Source: Phoronis australis
Lineage: Eukaryota; Phoronida; Phoronidae
Reading direction: 5' to 3'
NCBI GenBank assembly: GCA_002633005.1
Contig: NMRA01000187.1
Location: 483,644 to 547,643 of the forward strand
Length of the DNA: 64,000 nt
Positions 12,113 through 25,406 of this stretch are shown here, one piece after another. Position 1 is the first letter of the stretch. Each line of letters begins with the position of its first letter. The notes below the pieces were generated by a model. The model was given only the letters and a program-made list of their open reading frames with translations. It searched no databases and had not been told where the DNA came from. The position numbers and the translations under genes were made by a program.

Positions 12113-15100
12113 TATACCAAAGTCGAAAGAAAGCTCAACAGCACAAAAAGTGATAAAAAATTCGTCAAAATTCCATCCAGAATCAAGGTTTTAAAAAGGT
12201 TTTCCCTTTCAAGAGGAGCTGAGTGACAGTGAGATTGTACTTGAAATAGTCAATTTTGGAATGTTATCGCGAAATAAAATTCACTTAGCTTGAAAACGAA
12301 TTTTCACGGCTGCATAAAAACCTGTGGCCAAACTTGCACGATGGTTTTATGATGCGCTTGGCAATGCAGTCTGGCAGTTTACGTTGACAGTGTTCTCGCG
12401 ATTAACTGCACGAGAGATCCGGCGATATATATATATGTGGCGCCATCTCATTCATGATAGCAACGACAACACTCGTTTCAGCTCGCCACTTACGAGTAAG
12501 TTGAATAAACAATGTACGTGCCAACTTGGTTTTTCAATGCAACCGATTCATTGCCTCAATAACAAATTATGAACGAAGTTTTCTAAACATACAAAGTAAG
12601 CCACAAACGCCTCCACACGATAGGAGAAAATGAATTTCACCTCACTAAAAGATCACCATACCAAGTGAAAGAGCTGGCCAACCCTTCCAAGCTTGTACTG
12701 CTTTGCCTGTTCGTGGCTGAACTCACTTGTATCACGATAAGGACAATTTGGAGAATCAAATGAATTGAGGACAAATGCTTATTTCAAGATTTTCACATAT
12801 AGACGATGAATGAGAAGGAACGCAACATTGAGAAGTTAAGTTGTGACAATCACCACTCTAAAATACACATTTTAGTGTCCTCCGCTGAAATGTCTCACGT
12901 TCTTAAAATGCTTTCTTTCAACGCATGTTGTCGATTATCGAGCTTATGCAATATTTAAGGATGTTGTCAACTGTGCAACGACCGCTGACGAAAGGAACAA
13001 AAACCAAAGAGACTACCCCATAAACATCGGCCGTGTCGGTGAAAACAAGCGGCTGGCGCCTGGCTGGTAGCCGATTCACTGTCCAGCGGTCAAGCTGGGC
13101 ACATCACCTGCGACAGGCAATCAGAGCAGCGCAGATCTGTAATACAGACACAAATTATGGGCAATTTAGGGTGTAAAGATGAGAAAAAGTGCGATAATTG
13201 TACCTAATGGAACAGCATTTGCCAGGTGATATAAAGTATTACAACAATGTGTTCATTCAGTGAACTGTGATTTCCTTAATGCCGAAGGAAACTCTTTTCA
13301 GCGAAGTTGCGGTCGTTTTGCTATAATGTAATTATAAAATTATTAGATGACTCTGACGTCCTGGCTGTCCAATAGGAATGTATGTTACACAAACGAGACT
13401 TTGAACCAAGACTTAATTTGGGCGAAATTCCGACTAACGACAAGAACCAAAAGTGGAAATTCTTTCACGCCGTTTCTGGAAGTGGGGTGACATAAGACAT
13501 AAACAGGCTTCGAAGGGCGGGGCCAGGTAACCCGTTTTTGGTACAATAAAATTTTGTTGTTGGGGTAATCATTAAATATTTCACCCTTGGCCTAGTTACA
13601 TCCATGATCTGCCAATAAAAATCATTTCGTTTTTCTGATTTTGATTGAGCGCCAATTAAATTTTTGAAACAATGTCCACATGAACCGAATTTTCTCGAAG
13701 TAGCTTCACCAGCTTTTTAAGACTTCTAGCACACTTTGCTGCTGTTTGCATTTGACGTAATTGAACAATTTGTCACTTTTTTCCAAAATAATCGTCATCT
13801 TATAATTATAGCAAAACTAGTGTTGAAAAAACCGCACGAACGTTACTTTCCAACAAAAGCACCGCAGTGACATAATTTCTGCATTTTGATTAGCGTATGG
13901 GTTTGTAACTCAAATAGCTTTTCCACTTATTAAAACATGAGAGCCGTAATACAGGACAGAATAGCTAAAACGAACATTCACTCACATATGCATCCCGGCT
14001 CGGGTTACCGTAAAAAACATTCTGCCAATATTTCCTGTGATTGCTGCTTTCATCCATGTGAAACGTACAACGTTGGCTTTTATCATACGCTAAGGATAAT
14101 CGCAGAAAAAGGCAATGTTTCAATATTAATCAAACATTCATCATCAGAAAACAGTGGCTTGTTTTATAAACATGGCTAAAGAAAACATCTATTAATTTGT
14201 GCATGAATCTTAGTTCTTACTTACTTTTTGTTGAGTAGACATTTTGGTCGTTGCACTGCAGTTGAAGTAGCAAAAATTGTTCGTTTTTACAATTACGCAG
14301 TTTTGGTAAAGTCAACAGATTTTCGTATGGAAGCCACCAACTCCATTCTGACAGTGCCTTCTTTTTCTCTTTCCACACTGACAGCTAAAATGTGTTCCCT
14401 GCTTTTAATCTAATTTTACGATAATCATTTAGTAAAACAGCTATTTGTAACATGTCTTGGACCACGGTTATTAAAAAACTACAACTAACGAGTCAAGTGG
14501 ATTCGAAATTGTCCTTGATCGTAGTTTGAGTTTTCTCAAATTTCTCTGATGTCGTTGGTCATTTTAGTTTGTCCTTTTATCAGAATTTGATCCGACCATC
14601 AAAGCGATCACATTACGTATGTATTGCAACAATAACTAGACAGTTAATCTGATACTCAACCGGTTAATGGTGGATAAAGAATGCGTTGAAAACCTCAAAA
14701 CTAGATGGGTATGCGTGGAGAATGGACGAGAGATCAAGTCAAATGAATCAGTTACAATGTTTAGATTCTTGCTCACTTCACAAAAATTACCTTCGACTCT
14801 CAGACGATTTAGTCATTTTCACGACTGGAAACTTTGGCACCATAACGAGATTATCAAAAAAATGAACATTGATCTATAGTATGCTGCGTTAAATTCAAGT
14901 TTCAACTATTACTTAATCTTATTAGCATCTTATATTTCTTGAAGCTTCAGTGAGCGTTGTAAATATTTTCTTATTTTAGCAAATGTACCTTTTACATTCA
15001 AAAAACAAAATCCAATGTGATTTTATTTAATAAACCCAACTGTTGAGAGTTTATTTAGTTTTGTATGCTTTATTTATGTTCGTAAGACATTTTGTTCAAT

Positions 15101-16333
15101 ACACATCCTTTCGAAATCACTCACCAGTTCACAGCACAAGAAAAACTCTCACGAGATTAGAAGGTGATTGCAAACGAACCTACTATGCAGTTTGCGAAAG
15201 ATGAAATGCTCTAGAGTATAAGGAACCCAATGCGTCTTTTCTGATAATCATCTAACATGAAAATATATTTTGATGTTGCGGTTTATTTTTAACAGTGTTT
15301 AGACAGTAAAACGAAGTGTGACCTCCTGGAATCACCAATCTCCCAGCGCACCTGTCAGACACTGGCAGGGTTATATTAAGCACTGAACTGTCAAGGCGGG
15401 ACTGCAATCTTCAGTCTTGACTCTAGTGGCATTTCACGCGACGACGGAATCAATTATAGCGATTCTCGAATGGTATTTACTGCTCGCTACCGCGGCTGGA
15501 ACACCATTACTTGTCATTCGATATGTGATTTAAAATGAAGCGGATAAATCGGTGTGTGTATAAAACGTATTTTCTTAAAAAACACTGACCGCGGTCCCGG
15601 GATGTTAGCGCCGTGAGTCTGTCGTTTCGGCGAGTGCTGAACGGTTGAATGCATTTTGACAATCTCGGGTTATCAAAAACGAATTGGAAGCAGTGCTTGA
15701 ACGTGGGGATTGATTCCAGTTCATTTCGACGGAAGTTGCTGTATTTGCTGCAAATTTTATACAGCCTGTGTCGACGTTTCGTTCACGACGAGCATCCAAT
15801 TAAACATGAATGACGATTTTACAGTTAAGAAAAAACGTTGAAGTCTGATTAAAAACGCGGTTGATAAAAATAACTCTTAAACAACAACTCCAGCAACAAC
15901 AAACAAAAGTCAAAGGTCGTATCAATTACTCGACATACCACGAAATATTTATGATAATTATGTAGAACAATAGAACGTTTCGTGCGCGGCTACATTCTTC
16001 ATCACAGCCAAAACAGGCATTTACGTGAAAACAAACAATAAAAATAACCCTTTGAAATTGGAAAAGCTGGGATACATTGTGATTCTTCTTAAACTATTTA
16101 TTTAAACAATAACGAGAATAGTCCATATGATAATCAACACATCCATAGCATTAAAAGCACAAGAAATCCACAGACAAACACTAATATGAAAATTGTTAAA
16201 AATTCTGTTGGGTTGATGTAACTATGGAGAGATGACGTTGTTACCAATAGATCATCACCATTGTTATTGATGATGTAATTTCTGGAACTACTCTTCCTCG
16301 GGCTGATTCAACATTGTTATCATATCTAGTATT

Positions 16334-16652
16334 CTAATTATTATTATTATTATGTTTATTTTTGCTGTCACAAAAATTTTAATTATTTCAATCACCCGAA
16401 ATATTATCACTTGTTATCACTTTTGTTATATTTTTGTTATCAATATTATTATGATGATCCCTATAATTATTATCATAATCATCATCATCATCACCATCAT
16501 TGCCATCATGATAATTACAATTGCTATTATTGTTGTTGTTGTTCTTGTTATCATTATCATTATCGTCATCATTATCATTGCTATTATTACCACTGCTACT
16601 TGTTGTTGGTGGTGGTGTTGTTATTGATGTCATTGTTGTTGTTGTTTGTTCT

Positions 16653-16690
<38 letters not shown>

Positions 16691-16732
16691 AATGGTGGTG
16701 GTGGTTGTTGTTACTGGTACGTGTTTTTTTTA
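16334..16732 (+). repeat. Trinucleotide low-complexity block
   Basis: About 400 bp of degenerate ATT/ATC/ATG triplets grading into GTT/TTG triplets, with a nearly pure TTG run at 16,655-16,690. Long frames in several phases and on both strands (poly-Ile, poly-Leu/Val, poly-Asp/Asn) are artefacts of the repeat. Confidence 0.95.
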
Positions 16733-19488
16733 ACATTGTTATAATTTGTTTTGTTGTGGTACTATGAATTCAATGATAAGGCCAGCGTTTAACAAGAGTT
16801 TTTACAACAGTTATAACATGAACCTGATTCAGGTAACAGTAGCCACACGGTGGGGCCACCTTGCTGACACAGCCCCAATGTAAACAGCTGACTACGATTG
16901 ACAACTATAAAAAAATCGATGTCAAGAATTGTGTAGCTGTTTCCAACCTTCGTGTCAACACCGAGGTAGTAGCTTGTTTGCACAAAGTTCACTTCAGCAA
17001 ACACTGCATTTCCCAGGTTGGTTTCTCTCACGAGTTCACGAGAGACCTCGCTGACCTGTGTAAGTTGGCGTACGGGTATATCTTCGAGAATTTTACATAT
17101 TTGGATTAAAAACAGTTTAATATGTTCTGTTTTGAGGTATTTGTTTAGTTTAAATGGTTAGGAAATTCACTAACGAATGATTATTGAAAAATCTAAAATT
17201 TCCAAGATTCCAAAAGCATACGTTTCCTTGTGACGTAGGATTTGGTTTGTGAAATGATTAAAATGACAAACCTGGAAGAAACCTTGCATGAATTGGTGGA
17301 TTGTCCTAATGATTATTAATGTGGTGTTCCGTTTGAAGCCCAGTATAAGCATAGAGAATATCGGTTACACACCCCGGGTTTATCTTGTGTGCAGCTCGTG
17401 TATCTCAGCGCAGCACACTCTCACTTGGAGTAGATTTTCAAGAACTTCGGGGTATAATTGTTTTTAGGAAATCGTAAGAACTTTTTGCAACGTAATCACC
17501 ACGAACCAGTTATCTGTCTTTTTACTTTTAGAGTTCCAAATTTTCAGGGAATAACCGGCCTTCTGATTCACCAGGTGGTTAAAAACTAAACGAGGTACGT
17601 TTTTGTAGAAGACTCAAATATTGTTACAATTTTGTTTGCGCAGTCCATGCTCTGGCACGCACCACATTAGCATTGGGAGGAGTGTCCAGCAACGTCACAT
17701 TGCCAACGCCAATCCTATCAAGAAGAAATGCTATTTCCGGTGGACGATATACCCTCGTAGAAGTAGCTGTAACTTTACAAAACTGTGAACATTCTACGGT
17801 TTTGTGTGAAGACACCACGCCGATGTAAAAGCTTGCGCCAACACAGGGCAAAACACCAGCAGTATTTTGTGATTTCTGCATCCGCATTACTTCTTCGGTA
17901 AATCTAAAATTAGTGAATTGCAAAAGATTTCAAATGTTAAAGCTTTAAATTTGTTCAAGAAGGTCAATGCTAGCGCCACTTGCAAAATGTCTCTGTATGT
18001 TCAAGTTGAGACAAATCATACAATCATTCTCTCGTTGCGAGTTACCCGTCTGGACATCTCTTCGAGCCAGGGTCCATTTTCCGAACACTGATTGGTCGAT
18101 AAGTTTAGAAACCTGTCTGTATTTTGACTAGCACGGAACACGTTTCTTGTAAATATTGATTGATAATATCGTCACAGCACCAATGATGCAAGAGTAAAGA
18201 GACAAATTGAATTCCAAACAATGCGCCCTAAGCCTGTATACACAAGCCATTTCGTAACAATAACGTAACAAGTGGAGAACAGAAATTTATACCTCTTTTG
18301 TCTAGCCAAGAGGCTTAGATTCTTTTTATGCTTCTTCATATAAAAGGTTTGACTTTTCGAGTTTTAAATATTTTTATTTAAATTACAACCTCTCGGTTGA
18401 AACTAAAACCAAAGCACTTTGACTGTAACAACTGTTCAGGGTGTGATCGAATTCTTTCGTTTAATGTACGTACATGGTTTTGCAACAGTGTACATGTATA
18501 TTTAGTAATGTATACCGTACATGGTAACTCAAACTGAATATTGCGGTTTATATAACAGATGAATATTTCGTGGTCTCGCGGTAATTACGTTGATGGAGTA
18601 CACGGGGTATTATGAGATATCTTGTAACAATAAGTTACAAACTATTCGTAGCACTTTTAATAACGAGATAAATTTGGAAGTTTATAATATCTACAATTTT
18701 AAAAAACTGTAGGAATTTTAGTTATGATCAATATAAAACTACTGAATTAATGGCCAACCTTCATTGCATGGACTATTAGCAGTCCAGCCTACTGTTACAG
18801 TACATAACGTGTTGAATTATCTCAATTTTATCCAGTACTGTTGCGCTTGATTCGGATCCTTGCTCCGGAATTTCACCAAGAGAAATCCAATAAACTTGAT
18901 AAAGGCATCGTCATTAAGTTGGACATTGTATTTAATTATGCCTATAGATCCGTTCTGGCGATGCATTATAAAAATCAACCATATTGATCCACGGGCTGTC
19001 AAACAACTAGTTGAAACGCATGTGTGTCAAATTTGACATTTCTTGGCCATGAAGAAATCTCATGGTGGCGTTGCGACATTCCTCTTTAATTATTCGTAGA
19101 TTTTCTGGTTGCTGCAGCGAGACGAGAACGAAAATATTTTGATGGAAGGTATCGGTTTATAATTATTTCTAATGCGTAATAAACTTGGTGGTACATAGCG
19201 TTTGAGAAATGAAAAGTTGAGGACGTCGCTTTTACTATTTGTGTTTGACTTGGTTAGTTTCATTTCAATTAACAAGATGGTTAACCTCCCATTTTCTCTC
19301 GCACAGTAGCGGCCTGATGACGACTTTGGATTATTTGTTTAGGTTTCAATTGTGCTCGGATAAACTATTAAATGGTTTACTACCTGCCGCCAGACATAAA
19401 TCTACCTGTCCGATTGTTTACAGTGAGCTAAACATTATGTGTTTTGATGTGTCCGTCGCCGAGTTATCTAATTTTCCACCTATGATTT

Positions 19489-19497
19489 TATATATAG
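19489..19497 (+). promoter_or_regulatory. TATA-like element upstream of Six1/2
   Basis: TATATATAG lies about 380 bp before the chosen Six1/2 start codon. If it acted as a TATA box, transcription would begin near 19,520 and leave a leader of about 350 nt. AT-rich strings are common here, so this is only a candidate. Confidence 0.2.
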
Positions 19498-19788
19498 TTC
19501 TCATAATAGACCGTATGAAATGCTATTGTTGCACTGTTTATCGAGCGAAATGATAGTTTACGTTTCTCGGCTAGACTTTTGTCTCCTACCGTAATCGTTA
19601 ACACTTCGTTTAATGAATATTTTCAATGGAAATCGCAAGTCGCGCCTTTAGTATTTGACTCGTCATACAAACCGCTTCTAAAGCCAGCCCAGCTTCGTCT
19701 CAGATTACATGATTGGCACGGTTTCTCGGGCGACAAATTTACACAAGTATTGAAGGAGCATCGACGTGACCTCGAGGTCAGTTTACAG

Positions 19789-19799
19789 CCAATCAGATG
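19789..19799 (+). promoter_or_regulatory. CCAAT-type motif just upstream of the Six1/2 ATG
   Basis: CCAATCAGATG contains the NF-Y-type core CCAATCAG and lies 76 bp before the start codon, so it falls in the proximal promoter or the 5' leader depending on the unknown transcription start. The same 11-mer occurs in two MITE copies in this window (12,057-12,067 and 36,679-36,689). Function is inferred from the motif only. Confidence 0.3.
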
Positions 19800-19868
19800 C
19801 ATCCTTACGTTTTCTTACGGCTCCTTTAAAATAACACAGTTGATGTTAGAGTACTCATTCAATATTAG

Positions 19869-20480
<612 letters not shown>

Positions 20481-23400
20481 TAAGAAAAAAAAAAACAATG
20501 CTGACGGTGGCGCTCAGTGAGCGCGCGACATTTGCCACCGAAAATCACCAGTAGATTGTTTTAAGCCTTAACTAGTAAACAGGCTTGTAGTGCAACCATC
20601 TTATATTGAGCATGCGCCATGTTTGTGCAAGGAACTGCAGAGGTAACCCACAGAATAGTCAATTCACTCTCTTACCAGTTTCCTTGTAAATTTATTCGAA
20701 CCTTTATTAAACAGCTGTTTAAAAGTCAAAGTGGGTTCGTTTTAAACTCAGTATGAAACATGTTAACGCGGTTTTCCTATGGACTTGTCTGTCAAGTTTG
20801 ACCTAATAAATTCAAGACGGAACACTAATTGCCTCGGCTGGAACTTTGGAGGACTTAGCCTTTTCCTGTTCAACAGACTAAGATTATTCCGATGGTGTTG
20901 GTTTCATCTAATTAACACACTGTGTGCCATAATCACATGACACTTTGCGCAAAGGTTTTACAAGACTCTGCTGCCTGCAAACAAGAAAGTTTACTCGATT
21001 CCTACGTTTGACCTTCATTCCCGCCAACACTACAACAACCAGACAGACTTCTGATTCCAACTGGCGATGAAGTCATTTCATAGGAATTTGGAAGCGACCA
21101 TGCATAAAGCCGGCACGAGCATTGTGCTTGCCAAAGATTAAGATTTGGGGTGTTAGTTCGTGGAGGGAATGGGATTTTTTCACATGACGTCTCTAAGTCG
21201 TGGACTTAGGCTAGAAAACTGTAAGCTCTATTGGTAGACGGATTAGGCATGGCAAATTTCCCCCAATGTTTACCTTACTGATTTTAATCATCTGAACGTA
21301 ATTTGGAAGCCAAGTCTTACAAGCTAAGACAGAAATCTATCAAATTCGTTGATGCAAATGTCTTAGTTGTAGTCGGTGTTAACTAAAAACAACTGAGTCC
21401 TCGTGTGGGTGTAAACCGCTTTTACATTTGCTAAGTAACACGAATTAGAGAAAGTGCATTTATTCGTCACCACAGTCAACAAAAGCCTGTAAAAACCGTA
21501 CGAGCGAATTTCTTTGTTAAGCTTCCTTAAACAGTGAAGCGAGAAAGGCAAACTTTACTTAGAACACACTGTTTATTTTAATACGATTTCATAGTTAGAA
21601 AAACACAAAGAAACCCACTAAATCTAGCGTGAGACGTGATCTAAACAGAACGCGGTGTTCAAGTGTTTATAAATCAGGGAAGGCCTCGTCGCCGAGTTCT
21701 CGTTCCCCGCTGCGGAGACGATTACGGCCTGTGTGTAACGTTGGAAGTGTGTCAAACTAGCAGCCGTCAGGAATTAGCTCAGGCTAAATGGCAACCATGC
21801 TTCGACGAATCGTCCTTTGTTGCTCTTTTCGAATTTTAGGCCAACTATTTCATTAGCAAAATAGGTTAAATTCTAAAACAGAAACTCGACATAGCAAGTG
21901 CTATATAATTCATCACCAGGGAAGCCGTAGTGTAGTTTCCAAGAGAACAAAATGATTAATTCTAAATTGAGATTTGATTATTTTTCTTTTCTGTTTTTAT
22001 TTTTACTGTAACCGCACCGAAGTAAAATCAGATCTTACTATAAAATTGTTCTTGGCGTTTCTAGAAATGATTGTATACTGTGCCATTTTGACAGCAACAC
22101 TTGATCTAAAGGTGGTGTCTATCATTATCGTTTTGTCAACATTTAATTTTGCTTTGTATTTATATTTCATTCAATTTTTATTACTAATTTACACAGCTGA
22201 TGTATACCGAGTTTGGATTTCCTGGAAATGGTTTCACTGACGTCCCACCATCTTTGAATATCAATCCTATGTTATTGGCATTATTCTATGAAATTACGGT
22301 AATTTGAGGATAGCGGGACATTTGATCTTAAAATCAACTTCGATTTCCCCCTCAGCGAGTATTAAATAAAATTAAATTAACTCCAACATCTAAGTATTTA
22401 TGCACCTGGTTGAGTGTGAAGTGAAGAAAAATTGACTAATATTCTTATTTATTAAGTCGTATTGTTGTTTTAAAATGTTCCCAGCCACACACTAGTATCA
22501 AGCTGTATGATAGAAATTCCAATTTGACCTCATAGGCCACGATAATTGAAATACGTGCCCTAATTAGGAATATACATTAATAACACACTTGTCTGTATTT
22601 TCTATATATGCCTCATACTCAAGTAATCGAATGCAGTAAAGTATAATTTCCAATTTTATTGCTACAACCTCTAATAATTGGAAGAGACAGGGGCAATAAT
22701 TACCGTATTAAAATTGTTTTAAATTTGTTATTTGTTTATTTATTTACGTATGAGTCCGTCTTCAAGACCACCTAACGAGTTGTTGATTCGTTTTATCATT
22801 CGCTGAAAATACACGTTTTAACGCCAAATGCCAACGGATTAAGATAAAGCGAATGAGAAGCGATAAAATAAATAAGAAACTTCTCAAATATCTGCGGAAT
22901 CGCAACGAACTCACGCAGGATTTTGAATTCTGTGATCAATAGCCATGATTTGCCATTTTTGAAATGTATTAGAAGTAACGTATGCACACGTAGTATTTTA
23001 ACCCTTTCGACAATCGTCATGGTAGTAATTCGTGGTACGTTTTCCAAAATTTGGATTATCGTCTAGGGCATGTATCTACGTAAGAAATGTAGATAATAAT
23101 TATGCAAACTAACATTGAAGGGCAATATTAATTAAATGCATAAAATCACTCTTATATCATTGTGGATCACGCTATAGTTGGAAACCCAATCCAATCTAGA
23201 AAATATTACTGTGTTTTTAGTGTGCTGTAAGTGATATCAAGCTCCATTGATTATTTTCCATTGTCAGACTTGTTGCTAAATAGATTCATTAATTTCGAAA
23301 TTAATATAGCGTTTTGTTAGGTTATTAACTTGACTCATTTGTGAGGACAAATAAATGACAATGAAACACTGTATTAATCTTATAGCAAAACAATGAGCGA

Positions 23401-23697
23401 CAATATTACTTCTCCTGCTTGGGTAATACATGGAGTTTAAAGTCGTTCTGCGTATTTTTCAGGTGTATTCGTAGAATGTAAAAATAATTAATAAAATGTA
23501 CATTTGTTTAAAGATGTTTTAAAATTGAAATATAAGATTATAAATGTGTACAGCAGTAAAGATAAAAGATTTTGATTAGTTCTTATTTTTATACTGCCGC
23601 GTTTTGAGCACGTGTAACTGATGTTTATTTTAGGCGCTGAGGGTATTTACAGAAATTTTCGAAATTATTAACAGTCGCGCGTGGAATTTACAAACCT

Positions 23698-23934
23698 GGG
23701 CCCCGTCTTGTCAAGGGTCGCAAGCCTGTTATCATCTACTTGTCGGTGGTATCATCAACTATTAATGGCGAAAAATTCATTGACGTGGTTCATGAAGGTG
23801 TGCACTCAGCTTATATGTAGACCGCCATCACGTTTACGTCAATAGCAATTGTTTTGCTCGTGTAAAAATGAAGCGACGCCTTCTCTAAAACATGCCTACG
23901 ACCGGAACTGTGACCTTTGATAAAACGGTCCCCT
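23698..23934 (+). mobile_element. MITE with AGGG..CAAAGGT terminal repeats (Six1/2 intron)
   Basis: 237-bp element. Left end GGGCCCCGTCTTGTCAAGGG matches the reverse complement of the right end (AGGGGACCGTTTTATCAAAG) over about 25 bp. No reading frame of note. The terminal pattern resembles the element at 24,893. Confidence 0.5.
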
Positions 23935-24892
23935 ACTGTCTTGTAGTTGTTACATTAGGTTTAATGGTCAACTATTTTGGGGGGTAATTGTTGCTGTTAT
24001 AATCTTATCAAATCTATTCTTGTTACGCTTCATCCAGGTAATTTTAGGAACAACAGTACTGGGGCAGTAAAAGCGACTTTTGTAACTAAACGCCAGACAT
24101 GACACTGATATCGAGAAAAGTAACAAATTAACAAGCATTTGAAATTATTCTATTAACGGCTATATCATCATCCCCTGGTACTGAAGACGGCAGTTCAGAG
24201 GAAAGGGTAGATTTTTTTCCTTAAATCAAAGTTCTTCAGTATAGTTGAATAAAAACCTGTCTGTGGGATTTTTGTGTGTCTTGAGTTGAAATGGTCGCCT
24301 ACTAATTGTGTTTCAATCTGTCTCGTTTAGTCGAGCCACGGATTTTGAACTTCGAGCTCAAGAGACTGCAGTGTCATACTAGTGGGCTGCTCAGTTCTCA
24401 GACATGCATACATAAACGACTAAGGTTGATGCATTTAAGCGTGCATAGCAGACCGAAAGAAAATGTTGATGACTACAGACTGCAGTACGGCCTGTTTACA
24501 TCAAGTACCTTAAAATTACGCTGCACTTATGTGACTGAGAGGAAACTTGCTAGAAAGGATGCCGAATGATCGATGTTATGATGATTGTACATAACTTCTA
24601 TAAATATATATACACTTGAGATGGTATTCCTAAGAGGGGATAATTCTGTGCTAGCATTCTTTGCTTTTCCCTTCCGCGATCCGCGTCATTTGAACTCTAG
24701 CGCATGTTTCCAGAAATGCAATCAGCGTATTCCTCAAACTTTTTGTAGCGTGTCACGATGTCAGAATTGAAATGTTGAGTGCTTTAAATCACTCATTAGA
24801 GATCGCTGCACTGTGTGGAACCCACTCCGTAGTGCATTTATGAATGAAGTTGTCCGTTTAAACGTATTGTAAGACATGTTCATTAGGAATCT

Positions 24893-25136
24893 AGGGACCA
24901 TTTTTCAAAGGTTGTACGCTCGGTCGTAGCTATGACGGTCATAGGCTTGTTACTGCGAACACGAGCGAGCGTTCCTCATGAGAGCGAAACTGCAAAAGAC
25001 GTTAAGTTGGCCACGTTCATGAACTGAGTACGAGTAAGGTATAACTAGGGTTACTACATTCTCACTGGTGGAAGTTAAAAAGTTGCTACTGTCTTATCTG
25101 TGATCTTAAGTACAACCTTTGGCAAAGCAGGCCCCT
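24893..25136 (+). mobile_element. MITE with AGGG..CAAAGGT terminal repeats, second copy type (Six1/2 intron)
   Basis: 244-bp element. Left end AGGGACCATTTTTCAAAGGT is matched by the reverse complement of the right end, AGGGGCCTGCTTTGCCAAAG, including an uninterrupted AAAGGTTGTAC in both. The interior differs from the 23,698 element, so they share ends rather than full length. Confidence 0.55.
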
Positions 25137-25195
25137 ATTTTAGCGTTTAATTGGTGTCTTATAATCCTAACAAGCTCGACTACGTTTTCCACGTG

Positions 25196-25406
25196 CATTC
25201 GAAGCATGGAAACGCCTCGGGTATTTTCTTGGACTGGAAGCTCCTCTCGTTGGTGAACGGCATCTGCGCATGCGGGCTTCAGTCACGTGACTTTTAAACT
25301 GGGCAATGATTGGTAGGACTGAAGTTGGCACGTGCGTAGATCTCGTTCACCTTCGAGGGTACGTTCGAGGCTACGAAAATACTGGAGGTGTTCCGGATGG
25401 CATTCG
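25196..25406 (+). mobile_element. Foldback element (Six1/2 intron)
   Basis: About 211 bp with two arms of about 85-90 bp that match imperfectly when one is reversed: GGTATTTTCTTGGACTG against AGTATTTTCGTAGCCT, CTCGTTGGTGAACG against CTCGAAGGTGAACG, and GGGCTTCAGTCAC against CAACTTCAGTCC. A loop of about 30 nt lies between. Only 60 bp separate it from the preceding element. Confidence 0.5.

Larger units (their letters stand above)
1..19486. other. Gene-free region upstream of Six1/2
   Basis: No reading frame here looks like a conserved protein; open frames are short, have no recognisable domain and no consistent splice context. The region has ordinary CpG content and contains the separately listed repeats. 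Long gene-poor flanks are common around Six genes and often hold enhancers, but I cannot identify any from one sequence. Confidence 0.6.

Noticed and set aside
16352-16733. Poly-Ile, poly-Leu/Val and poly-Asp/Asn frames
   Set aside because: Overlapping frames on both strands across a trinucleotide repeat; no gene signature.
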